This document shows positions 1 through 7,067 of a DNA stretch of 15,930 nucleotides, one piece after another. Origin of the DNA: Melioribacter sp. (GTDB taxonomy: Bacteria; Bacteroidota; Ignavibacteria; Ignavibacteriales; Melioribacteraceae). A program made the translations under genes and the position numbers. How positions within the stretch are numbered: position 1 is the first letter of the stretch; the number at the start of each line of letters is the position of its first letter. The notes under the pieces were generated by a model. That model was not told the origin of the DNA and did no database searches. It was given only the letters and a program-made list of their open reading frames with translations. The DNA is taken from contig JAENZU010000019.1 in NCBI GenBank assembly GCA_016841125.1, forward strand, positions 1 through 15,930, in the 5' to 3' direction.

Positions 1-1333
1 GCCCGAAACCTTCTTCCGAAATTGCACGTACAACATTCATCCATCGCGGTATAAATGCTTTTGTTGCTACTAATCGCCTGGCAATTGCGGACCACGAAAA
101 TGTATGTTCGCCAAGTCCGATAATATTTGTATAAAACTCTTTCCACGTATAGTTGATTGGTTTGACATTCATCGCATGGTTATTATCGAGTAAATGAAAC
201 GGAAATGGGAGAACTCTGTTTTCTTCTTGATACTCCAAATTGAGCGGTGCCGCACGTCCGAATGCCGATAAAAGCGAATAGCCGGGGAATGCGCCCGGAG
301 TTAGATCGACAAATTTCTTTGTAAGTTCGAACGGTTCTTCTCCCAAATCCGAATCGAGACCCAGCACAAAATTGGTCTGCACATACGGTATGTACCGAAG
401 AATCATATTAATTTGTTCCGAAACCAGCATTACTTTATCCATACCTTTATTGCTGCCTGTTTTGGATTTGCCTCCAAGGTCGTACCATGATTCTATACCC
501 GGCAGCATTGCTCTGAAACCGTTGCGGCTTAATCGCTTCATATGAGGTTCAGTTAATATGGACAAACTGCTTTCTGCAATAAAATCGATGCTGTCTTCAG
601 GGATTGCTTCTTCTATTGCATTCATGTAATCATCGAAGCGAATACCGAAATTGGGATCGTGCCATCCCACAAGAGGTCTTTTAAATTTTGTAAGCAGGAA
701 TGTCAGGTCTTCCTTTAAAACCTCAAAGTCTAAAGGCTGATATGCTACGGTGGAATCGATACAAAAACTGCATGTGTATGGGCAGCCCAAACTGCCGAGC
801 ATCGGAACCATCTTTATTAATGGAGCTTTCTTTAAAGTTGGTTCAATAAATTTCCATCGTTCCTTAACTCCCGGTAGTGATACGGGTTGAGTTTTAGCAG
901 ATAGATACATCCCCTGCGGACGATGAGGTGAGCAGTCCTGTAATATTTCTGAGATGATATTTTTATCCGTGAATCCCGTCACATAATCAAAATAGTAGAC
1001 AGCATCCTCCGGATAGCAACGTGCATGAGGGCCCCCCAAAACAGTAACAGCTCCGCGTGACTGGAGAATGTTACTTATTGCATATGCGGTCTGTGCAGCC
1101 TCGGTAAAAGCGCCGATAAAAACCAAGTCGGCGTTTTTTGGCAGTTCGTTCATTAGATCTTCTTTGCCCGTAAAACAAACATAGGTTACATTATGACCTT
1201 CCTCTTCACACCATACACCTACAACCTGCGGCATTATGCTTGCAAAGTTTGCATTCATAATGCGGGCAAACAATTTTCTATTCGGTTTTTTTGATACTAG
1301 ATCTATAATTCCAATTTCTAATTTCCGTTTCAT
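1..1333 (-). CDS. B12-binding domain radical SAM protein (C-terminus beyond left edge)
   Basis: No stop codon is met before the left edge, so 444 codons of an incomplete gene are visible. The start is the ATG at 1333-1331, with AGCAGG upstream. The N-terminal part (about residues 1-140) looks like a cobalamin-binding fold, with the GGPHA motif at residues 100-104 that is usual in B12-dependent radical SAM enzymes. The radical SAM [4Fe-4S] motif CPYTCSFC is at residues 184-191 (Cys184, Cys188, Cys191), and the family uses it to cleave S-adenosylmethionine. Such enzymes methylate or rearrange unactivated carbons in lipids, cofactors or natural products; nothing here fixes the substrate. It is probably monocistronic at its 5' end, and a copy of the 44-nt element lies 113 nt upstream. 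Family assignment is firm; function is unknown. Confidence 0.9.
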   Translation of the reverse strand, partial: MKRKLEIGIIDLVSKKPNRKLFARIMNANFASIMPQVVGVWCEEEGHNVTYVCFTGKEDLMNELPKNADLVFIGAFTEAAQTAYAISNILQSRGAVTVLGGPHARCYPEDAVYYFDYVTGFTDKNIISEILQDCSPHRPQGMYLSAKTQPVSLPGVKERWKFIEPTLKKAPLIKMVPMLGSLGCPYTCSFCIDSTVAYQPLDFEVLKEDLTFLLTKFKRPLVGWHDPNFGIRFDDYMNAIEEAIPEDSIDFIAESSLSILTEPHMKRLSRNGFRAMLPGIESWYDLGGKSKTGSNKGMDKVMLVSEQINMILRYIPYVQTNFVLGLDSDLGEEPFELTKKFVDLTPGAFPGYSLLSAFGRAAPLNLEYQEENRVLPFPFHLLDNNHAMNVKPINYTWKEFYTNIIGLGEHTFSWSAIARRLVATKAFIPRWMNVVRAISEEGFG

Positions 1334-1446
1334 TCCGGTACCTGCTTTCACCTTAGTTCAAATTTCAATTATTATGATAATTGCGTCACAAACATAATGT
1401 GGAGTAAATTGTCATTAGAAGAAGATATTCAATTAGGATGCGCAAT

Positions 1447-1490
1447 AAATGAATCTAATGGATGAAAAAAGGATTAATCCTTTTGGATGA
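1447..1490 (-). promoter_or_regulatory. 44-nt intergenic element, copy A (upstream of the radical SAM gene)
   Basis: This is one of six gapless copies of a conserved element. The palindrome is perfect here: AAAAGGATTAATCCTTTT at 1467-1484, flanked on the plus strand by direct repeats GGATGA (1460-1465 and 1485-1490). The gene-proximal end merges into TTTATT (minus strand, 1449-1444), followed after 16 nt by TATCTT (1427-1422), a possible promoter pair. On the minus strand the palindrome is followed by a T-run 33 nt after the phosphatase stop codon, so it could also terminate that transcript. Confidence 0.6.
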
Positions 1491-1523
1491 TAGATTTTGG
1501 ATCGGCAATCATTAAAAACTTAG

Positions 1524-2723
1524 TTATACAAGCCTTTTAATTACAACTACGGTAGCATCATCATCCCATTTTTTCATATTTCCGAACTCTTTTGCCGCGT
1601 TAAAAATAGCATCTAAAATATCCGCAGCGTCCTTATCTCTATTTTTAATTATGATCTCTTTTAATAGTGCCAGCCCGAATTCCTCTCCGTTTTTATTTTG
1701 TCTTTCCATAATCCCGTCGGTGAATAATACGAGAATACTCTCTGGAATAAATTCTACATAAGAGCGGCGCAAATCAATTTCTTCCAATGCCCCAAATACA
1801 AGTCCGGTTGATTCCAATTCCGTTACCTCCTCCTTGTTAACCAATATTGGTGAAGGATGACCCGCATTTATATAAAATAAATTTCCGTTAGTTTCCATCT
1901 CGGCATAGAAGAGTGAAATAAACCTTGTGGAATAAACACTTTGGTAAATTACCCGGTTTAATTTTTTGAGTGTGTAAACCATCTTAGTTTGGTTTTCTAA
2001 TCCCATGCGGAGACCAACAATAACATCCCTTGCCATTAAAGCAGCCGGTATACCATGCCCGCTCGCATCTCCGATGCAGAACCCAAATTCATCTTCATTA
2101 AATTTATAGTAATCGAAAATGTCGCCCCCGACAAGTTCAGCCTGCTGGGAACTGCCGGCAATTTGATACCCCGGAATATTGGGCGAAGAAGTAGGAAGTA
2201 AACTTTTTTGAATAAGGTACGCCTGTTCATATTCATTCTTGATTGATTCTGAAAGCAGTCTGAAATTTAATACTGCTCTCACCGCGTTTAGACAAAATTC
2301 AATTTCTTCGCGTACCCACCCATCTCTAAGTTCGAAGATTATTATCCAGCTGTTATCCTGATTGTGAACAATAATTGCAACAGGAATAGAATATTCTTTT
2401 TTCTTCGAGTCAATAATGCCGATGGTCAATTCCGGTTTATCAAAAATGTATGTTTTAGAATACAAAACTGATTGAACGGCATTTGAATTTATTGAGATAC
2501 TGGTTTCAATATTAATATCGTGTATATTCGATATGGGAGAGACAAGAACATATTCATCGCTGTTCTTCTCATAGATGCGTCCTTTGCCTATATGAAGATC
2601 AACTCCAAAAGTCCTTTCCAGTTCTATCACAATTGTAAACAAAAAATCTGTACCGGATTTGGCTATGTTTATTTTACTTAATAACGAATCTAGCTTTCTG
2701 TAGAATTCTTTGGGTTCAATCAT
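1524..2723 (-). CDS. SpoIIE/RsbU-type PP2C serine phosphatase with N-terminal sensor region
   Basis: The 399-residue protein has an N-terminal part (about 1-160) that resembles a divergent GAF-like sensor. A short helical linker (about 155-178, containing the IQKSLLP motif typical of these proteins) leads to a C-terminal SpoIIE domain (about 180-399). Metal-binding acidic residues of the PP2C fold are visible: Asp201 in GGD, Asp219 in GDASGHG (218-224), Asp336 in TDG and the Asp387-389 triplet. In the family this enzyme dephosphorylates an anti-sigma-factor antagonist and so releases an alternative sigma factor or another partner. No anti-sigma kinase or STAS antagonist is encoded in the window, so its partner lies elsewhere. 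It appears monocistronic, with element copy B upstream. There is no transmembrane segment; it is probably cytoplasmic. Confidence 0.88.
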   Translation of the reverse strand: MIEPKEFYRKLDSLLSKINIAKSGTDFLFTIVIELERTFGVDLHIGKGRIYEKNSDEYVLVSPISNIHDINIETSISINSNAVQSVLYSKTYIFDKPELTIGIIDSKKKEYSIPVAIIVHNQDNSWIIIFELRDGWVREEIEFCLNAVRAVLNFRLLSESIKNEYEQAYLIQKSLLPTSSPNIPGYQIAGSSQQAELVGGDIFDYYKFNEDEFGFCIGDASGHGIPAALMARDVIVGLRMGLENQTKMVYTLKKLNRVIYQSVYSTRFISLFYAEMETNGNLFYINAGHPSPILVNKEEVTELESTGLVFGALEEIDLRRSYVEFIPESILVLFTDGIMERQNKNGEEFGLALLKEIIIKNRDKDAADILDAIFNAAKEFGNMKKWDDDATVVVIKRLV

Positions 2724-2763
2724 CTTTTTAGCTATAAATTGTGGGTATAAAATTTTACGTAAA

Positions 2764-2833
2764 AAGTTAGGGTTACGCTTCGCTTAAAACAATCGGGCTT
2801 TGGGATGAAAAAAGAACTACATCTTTTGGGTGA
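2764..2833 (-). promoter_or_regulatory. 44-nt element, copy B (2790-2833), with candidate promoter of the phosphatase gene
   Basis: The conserved 44 nt occupy 2790-2833, 66 nt from the phosphatase start codon. The GGATGA half is at 2803-2808; the distal half-repeat is GGGTGA. The palindrome is reduced to AAAAGA on one side and TCTTTT on the other. The gene-proximal end is TTG, giving TTGTTT (minus strand, 2792-2787), a 17-nt spacer and TAACTT (2769-2764). This is the best promoter-like pair among the six copies and would give a leader of roughly 30 nt. Confidence 0.6.
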
Positions 2834-2885
2834 GTGAAATCTATGCAGCAGAGTTTTTCAGTGAATTCAAAATAAAACTCATATG

Positions 2886-2905
2886 CCCACATTTGAAAAT
2901 GTGGG
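2886..2905. repeat. Palindromic hairpin repeat, copy 1
   Basis: CCCACATTT and AAATGTGGG form a 9-bp stem with a two-base centre. A second copy at 8773-8792 is identical except for one base pair (A-T here, G-C there), and both are followed by TTAAT. It lies about 77 nt downstream of the AI-2E permease stop codon. It resembles REP-type or IS200/IS605-type terminal hairpins, but no transposase is present in the window. Confidence 0.65.
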
Positions 2906-2955
2906 TTAATGAAAAATCATCCTTTTTGGAAAGCCCCCTATTGGGAAATTATCGG

Positions 2956-2975
2956 ATTCCCGCTTGCACGGAAAT
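2956..2975. repeat. Imperfect ATTCCC-N8-GGAAAT palindrome (dRS3-like)
   Basis: ATTCCC, eight bases (GCTTGCAC), then GGAAAT, with TCGG before and GACA after. It matches the general form of the widespread dRS3-type intergenic repeat (ATTCCC-N8-GGGAAT) with one mismatch in the second arm. It begins six bases past the permease stop codon and could form a hairpin in the permease mRNA tail. Only one copy is present in the window. Confidence 0.4.
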
Positions 2976-2981
2976 GACACT

Positions 2982-4064
2982 TTATTTTTTATAGAAATCT
3001 TTATTAGGGTTTTCCATTGGCACATGAATATTATACAGCTTTTCGGATCCGAACAAAACCGCAAGCCAACGGGTACTTTCACTGCTTTCAAACATAAACT
3101 TAAGTGTCATTGTTAGAGGTATGCAAAGAATGGCGCCCACTACACCAAGCAGGCTGCCCCAAAAAATAAGTGAAAGAAAAACAACCAAAGTAGATAGCCA
3201 AAGATGTCTTCCCATAACACGCGGCTCAACCACATACCCTATTATGAATCCAATAACTGTTATACCTGCAACTACAAGCAGTGCACTGCCGAGACCAAGT
3301 TGTACCAGAGCCATAATCGCAGGTGGAATTGTAGCAATAACTGAACCTATATTAGGAATATAATGAAGGAGGAAAGAGAGGAAGCCCCAAAGTATTGGGA
3401 AATCTACACCGAGAATGTACATCCATACGGTAGTTAAAATTCCGGCGGCTAAATTAATCAATGTTTTTATTATCATATAACGTTTCATATCAATAATAAA
3501 TTTTGTAAACCGCGGAAATATATGATGAGGATCGCCAAGGATAGTTCTAAGTTTTGCCGGAAAACTTGAAACTTCGAGCAATATAAAAGTAACGGTTAGT
3601 AGAATTAGAATAAGATCTGATAGTGCCGAACTTAATCCTGACAGAAAACCCGCAGTAAGTTTCATTATTGCAGCCGGATTAATATAATCTAATAAAATTT
3701 TTTGTGTACCCGTAAAACCCTTACTTCTCAAAAAAGAACTGAGTTCAATTGCCTGTTCTCTTATACTTGTCTGCAGTGACGGCAGTTCATCCGAGAAACC
3801 GCTAAGGGAATTACCGATTTGCGCACTGATCAAAAATATAATAATTATCATTACTGCCATAACTATAGAAACTGAAAATCCGGATGGGATATGTTTACTC
3901 TTTAGCCAAAGTACTCCGGGGGTTCCAAGTATCGCAAGAAATATGGAAACAAGAAAAAGTAAAACAACAGATTGCGCAAGATTAATACCTGCTATTATAA
4001 TTACCAATGCCGCCGCGGCATTGAGCATATGCAATCCGCTAAATTTATTTTTCTTTTCAGTCAT
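2982..4064 (-). CDS. AI-2E family transporter (permease)
   Basis: The 360-residue protein has the family's usual length and layout: paired hydrophobic helices near residues 13-55 and 62-83, an amphipathic extracytoplasmic-type segment (about 84-135), then further membrane helices. The conserved C-terminal signature is clear: HYIPNIGSVIATIPP at 234-248, then EPRVMG at 280-285 and a following helix pair with an FWG motif (301-303). Family members export small molecules (autoinducer-2 in TqsA) or act in Na+/H+ exchange; the substrate cannot be read from sequence. The start is the ATG at 4064-4062, with a poor Shine-Dalgarno. It stands alone between the 49-residue membrane peptide gene and the phosphatase gene. 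A degenerate match to half of the 44-nt element lies about 88 nt upstream. Confidence 0.88.
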   Translation of the reverse strand: MTEKKNKFSGLHMLNAAAALVIIIAGINLAQSVVLLFLVSIFLAILGTPGVLWLKSKHIPSGFSVSIVMAVMIIIIFLISAQIGNSLSGFSDELPSLQTSIREQAIELSSFLRSKGFTGTQKILLDYINPAAIMKLTAGFLSGLSSALSDLILILLTVTFILLEVSSFPAKLRTILGDPHHIFPRFTKFIIDMKRYMIIKTLINLAAGILTTVWMYILGVDFPILWGFLSFLLHYIPNIGSVIATIPPAIMALVQLGLGSALLVVAGITVIGFIIGYVVEPRVMGRHLWLSTLVVFLSLIFWGSLLGVVGAILCIPLTMTLKFMFESSESTRWLAVLFGSEKLYNIHVPMENPNKDFYKK

Positions 4065-4233
4065 ATATTTACTGGTTAACCTAGCGTCAAAATTGTAATG
4101 AGATTATTTTTATTGGGATAATAATTAAACGAAGTTAATGCTCCTGTTCACAAAAAAGGAACCGATATAGATATTCAATACAAAAAAAACAAGAGCATAA
4201 CTTCAATAATTTATAGTAATTATTAACAAACCT

Positions 4234-4383
4234 TTAAACTGCGCTGCGTCCGCTAATCACTCTAAACAAAATTAATATTACAGCAATCACCAGAAGAACG
4301 TGAATAACTCCACCCATTGTGTATGCGCTCAGAAAACCAAGCAGCCACAACACTACTAAGACAACTGCGATAGTGTATAACAT
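4234..4383 (-). CDS. Lmo0937/DUF5670-type small membrane protein, 49 residues
   Basis: This short open frame encodes 49 residues starting MLYTIAVVLVVLWLLGF and containing YTMGGVIHVLLVIAVI, ending in RVISGRSAV. The pattern of two hydrophobic helices (about 2-20 and 26-42) joined by a YTMGG turn, with a short basic tail, matches the small lmo0937/DUF5670 family, which is widespread in bacteria and often annotated beside stress genes. The start is the ATG at 4383-4381, preceded on the minus strand by GGAAAGGAAATACA, a good ribosome binding site. The molecular function of the family is not known. No 44-nt element lies directly upstream. Confidence 0.85.
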   Translation of the reverse strand: MLYTIAVVLVVLWLLGFLSAYTMGGVIHVLLVIAVILILFRVISGRSAV

Positions 4384-4586
4384 TGTATTTCCTTTCCAAT
4401 TAAAAAAAATGATTAATTATGTTTTATTTATGTTTGAATTTGCCTCCCTATCTATGGGAGCACCAACTTATTCAACAGATTCTTTTCCGATACATCAACT
4501 ATTTAATTTGAAATATGTTGTTGTTAATAAATTACAATCAATTATATAGCCGGCACGGAATAAAAAGAACATTTTGTCATTCCTTC

Positions 4587-4636
4587 TTTAAGGGTTAATG
4601 GATTAAGAAAATTTAGATGAACAACTAACCCTTAAA
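4587..4636. repeat. 11-bp perfect inverted repeat downstream of the OmpA-like gene
   Basis: TTTAAGGGTTA (4587-4597) and its exact reverse complement TAACCCTTAAA (4626-4636) are separated by 28 nt. It lies 32 nt past the OmpA-like stop codon and could form a long-loop hairpin in that transcript. On the minus strand there is no T-run after the stem, so a standard intrinsic terminator is not supported. The rest of the 285-nt gap (4384-4668) shows nothing I recognise. Confidence 0.4.
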
Positions 4637-4668
4637 AAATGAAATGATATTACTTTTTAAATTTAAGT

Positions 4669-5490
4669 TTAGCGTTGAACAATAATCTCAACTCTTCTAT
4701 TGTTTGCTCTTCCTTCGGCACTTGTATTATCAGAAATGGGTCTATCTTCGCCGATTCCCTGAGCAATAACAAGATTGCTTGGATATCCGCGAGATATCAT
4801 ATATGTGCGGACAGCATCTGCACGATTCTGAGATAACACTTGATTTGAAGCGTTAGAACCCTGTGAGTCGGTATGCCCTTCGATGAGCAGCCTACGATCT
4901 TTTTTTGTTAACAGCGCTTGAGTAACTTGGTTCAATTTGGTTTGCGCTGCAGGAAGCAGAACTGATTTGTTTGAGGCAAAGACAACACTTCCGGAGAGTG
5001 TGATAACGAGACCGCGAGCTTCTTCCTGAGCTTCAAGCAAACTTGCTTCAGCTTCTTTAAGGGCTTTTTGTTCTGCCGCAAGCTGTGTAGCTTTAAGTGC
5101 TGCATCTTTCTCAGAAGCAGCCAGCTTTGTTTTTGAATCTGCTATAATCTGAGTTTGTGCAGTTTGATATTCTTTGTTCGACTTTTCAGCTGCAAGTTTT
5201 TCAGAGGCATTGTTACCTAGCCCTTCTGCCATTTTTGCTTTTCGGTCAGCTATATAAGCAAGGTCAATTGTCTGAAATGAACTAGGATCGTCTAGAAAAG
5301 ATTTTTCAGCAGCGGCTAGAGCCACTTGGGCTTTGTGAAGTTCAGCAGGCACTAATTTTGCAGCATGTCCTTCACTTGCTTTCTGGTAAGACTGTCGGGC
5401 GCTGACAAGTTCTGAAGGGGGAAGACTTGCAGAACACCCGATAAGTAATCCGGTAACTGCTGCGATAATAAAGTATTTAATGTTTTTCAT
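4669..5490 (-). CDS. DUF4398-OmpA peptidoglycan-associated lipoprotein
   Basis: I chose the ATG at 5490 (273 residues) over a TTG two codons earlier, because GGAA sits at normal spacing before it. A lipoprotein signal peptide ends in LLIGC, with the lipid-bearing Cys19. Residues about 24-90 resemble DUF4398, and about 95-160 form an Ala/Lys/Glu-rich coiled coil. The C-terminal OmpA-like domain (about 165-273) has GHTDSQGSNASNQVLSQNRA around residues 205-224 and ends in RANNRRVEIIV; this domain binds diaminopimelate in peptidoglycan. The protein probably tethers the outer membrane to the cell wall from the periplasm. The interrupted DUF4398 lipoprotein gene lies 20 nt upstream, so the two form an operon under element copy C. 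Confidence 0.9.
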   Translation of the reverse strand: MKNIKYFIIAAVTGLLIGCSASLPPSELVSARQSYQKASEGHAAKLVPAELHKAQVALAAAEKSFLDDPSSFQTIDLAYIADRKAKMAEGLGNNASEKLAAEKSNKEYQTAQTQIIADSKTKLAASEKDAALKATQLAAEQKALKEAEASLLEAQEEARGLVITLSGSVVFASNKSVLLPAAQTKLNQVTQALLTKKDRRLLIEGHTDSQGSNASNQVLSQNRADAVRTYMISRGYPSNLVIAQGIGEDRPISDNTSAEGRANNRRVEIIVQR

Positions 5491-5510
5491 TTTCAATTCC
5501 TTTTTTGATT

Positions 5511-5873
5511 TTACTTGTTTTCTTTTTGAAGATCTGTGACGCGTTCCAACGCTTTTGCTGCTTCAGTTTTATCTGCATCTCCGTGTGAAAGGACTATTGC
5601 CAATTCGGCATCGGCTTTTGCACGCAGCAGCATTGATTCTGCCTGTTCTTTTTCACCATCTTTAGCTAAAGCCTCGGCTTTTACCAACCCTTCTGTTGCG
5701 AGTTGTAACTAACGCGTTGCGCTTGGAATTTCTGTAGCCCCTACTTCTTGTGCATCTCGGATAGCAGACGTAGAAGCTTCCTTATTTACTACATCAGGGC
5801 TGCTGCCGCAACCGGCAAACATAAAAGCGATAAGCATAAATACCGCTAATATGGAAATATTAAATTGATTCAT
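5511..5873 (-). pseudogene. DUF4398-type lipoprotein gene interrupted by an in-frame TAG
   Basis: The frame from the ATG at 5873-5871 encodes a lipoprotein signal peptide ending in FAGC (Cys22), then an acidic, Ala-rich region. A TAG interrupts it at codon 55 (5711-5709). The same frame stays open for another 65 codons with the same character (Ala, Glu, Lys and Leu-rich helices) to a TAA at 5513-5511. The downstream part keeps full coding character, with no other stop or frameshift, so the break is recent, a sequencing error, or read through. A single base change from a Tyr codon (TAT/TAC) would explain it. DUF4398 proteins commonly sit beside or fuse to OmpA domains, as in the next gene. A good ribosome binding site (GGAGG) precedes the ATG. 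Confidence 0.75.
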
Positions 5874-5962
5874 TGATTCCTCCAACTATATTTTTTTGTA
5901 ATGTGATTATAAATTTCCGCTACTCTAAGCAGCAGAAAAATTTTAGTTATGAATTCTAAATG

Positions 5963-6032
5963 AATGTACTAAGGTTAGCCACTTCATCCAATACTGCAAA
6001 GGGATGAAAAAGGAACTAGCTCTTTTAGATGT
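5963..6032 (-). promoter_or_regulatory. 44-nt element, copy C (5989-6032), with candidate promoter of the lipoprotein operon
   Basis: The conserved element lies 115 nt upstream of the interrupted DUF4398 lipoprotein start codon. GGATGA is at 6002-6007 and the distal half-repeat is AGATGT. The palindrome is weaker than in copies A and F. The gene-proximal end gives TTGGAT (minus strand, 5991-5986), a 17-nt spacer and TACATT (5968-5963), a plausible promoter pair that would leave a leader of about 85 nt. Confidence 0.55.
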
Positions 6033-6065
6033 GTAATTTATAATGCGGATGGATTGCTTTGAAGA

Positions 6066-6084
6066 ACTCCGGAGACCCCGGAGT
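6066..6084 (-). terminator. GC-rich hairpin after mlaD, possible terminator
   Basis: ACTCCGG (6066-6072) pairs with CCGGAGT (6078-6084) across a 5-nt loop, about 70 nt beyond the mlaD stop codon. The 7-bp stem is the most GC-rich hairpin in this otherwise AT-rich intergenic DNA. On the minus strand only a short mixed TTCTTC follows, so U-tract support is weak and a processing or protecting hairpin is equally possible. Confidence 0.4.
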
Positions 6085-6154
6085 AAATTTGCAATTTTTC
6101 TGATTTTAATATTTGGAATAAAGCATCATTGCATGCCTGAAATTAATTCAATTA

Positions 6155-7039
6155 CTAAAATCCCCAAAGCAGCCAACTGTCTTTGGCTTTCCTTACAAGT
6201 AATTTAATTTCATAAGTGCTTTCTTTCAAATTTAACATAGCGGATTCCAGATTTTGTGCCGACACTGAATCTGACAGCATCTTTCCTATTATTCCATTTC
6301 CTGATTTAATATCCCCGGTAATATTAGATAAATCATTTGTGACATCGGAAACATTATCCATAGTTGTTTTTAATGAAAGCAGTATTTCCTTCATATCAAT
6401 TTGTTCAAAGCTCACCTTGGCATCATCAATTAGATTTTTTAATCCTTTTGTACCCTCACTTAAATTAACAATAGAAGAATCGATAGCCGCCGCCATTGAA
6501 TTATCCATTAAGAGTCTTCCGATCGTACCTTCCCCCGATTCTATGTTGCCGGTTATCTTAGCCAAATCATTCGTAATATCGGTCGCATTATCTAAGGTAG
6601 ATTTTAGAGAAACAAAAATATCGTCTATGCTCAAGGGCTGAGACGTTAAAATAATATCGTTATGTTCAATTATCTCTTTACCGCCTGTGCCGGGATTAAT
6701 AATTAATGTCTTGCTGCCCATTAGTCCTTCGGACCCGATACTGGCTACAGCATCTTTCTTTATAAACTTGCGTGTACTTTCCTCAATCAGAATTTCCACA
6801 CTAACGGAAGTGTCGCTCACTATTGCAATCTTATCTATTGTGCCTACATTAACACCGGATAATCGCACATTATTTCCAACTTGAAGTCCGGCAACATCTT
6901 TGAATATTCCGCTCACTCGAAAAGTAGAGCTGAATAGCTGCTGTCTTTCCCCAATGAAATAAATACCCAAAACGAATATCGTAATACCAAGCGAAACAAA
7001 TATTCCGACTTTAATTTTATTAGTTGATTCTTTTTTCAT
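6155..7039 (-). CDS. mlaD: MlaD/MCE-domain substrate-binding protein of a lipid ABC transporter
   Basis: The 294-residue protein has an N-terminal membrane anchor (about 9-29), then an MCE domain (about 38-118) with the typical motifs GLQVGNNVRLSGVNVG (51-66) and GLMGSKTLIINPG (105-117). MlaD proteins form periplasmic hexamers that pass phospholipid between the outer membrane and the MlaE permease. The C-terminal half is unusual: residues 144-211 and 222-289 are a tandem duplication with an exact 78-residue offset and no gaps (for example ITGNIESGEGTIGRLL against ITGDIKSGNGIIGKML). It starts 28 nt after mlaF as the last gene of mlaE-mlaF-mlaD. No mlaB or mlaC is present in the window. Confidence 0.9.
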   Translation of the reverse strand: MKKESTNKIKVGIFVSLGITIFVLGIYFIGERQQLFSSTFRVSGIFKDVAGLQVGNNVRLSGVNVGTIDKIAIVSDTSVSVEILIEESTRKFIKKDAVASIGSEGLMGSKTLIINPGTGGKEIIEHNDIILTSQPLSIDDIFVSLKSTLDNATDITNDLAKITGNIESGEGTIGRLLMDNSMAAAIDSSIVNLSEGTKGLKNLIDDAKVSFEQIDMKEILLSLKTTMDNVSDVTNDLSNITGDIKSGNGIIGKMLSDSVSAQNLESAMLNLKESTYEIKLLVRKAKDSWLLWGF

Positions 7040-7067
7040 TTTAACTACTCAAACAATTAGTAAATTT

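Noticed and set aside
2906..3091. Minus-strand 61-codon frame overlapping the permease 3' end
   Set aside because: It overlaps the permease gene in another frame and runs through the dRS3-like repeat; composition and start context do not support a gene.
4319..4549. Plus-strand 76-codon frame
   Set aside because: It opposes the 49-residue membrane peptide gene and extends into AT-rich intergenic DNA with no ribosome binding site.
6216..6641. Plus-strand open frame of 141 codons
   Set aside because: It lies wholly within mlaD, and its apparent repeats are the reverse complement of the MlaD tandem duplication.
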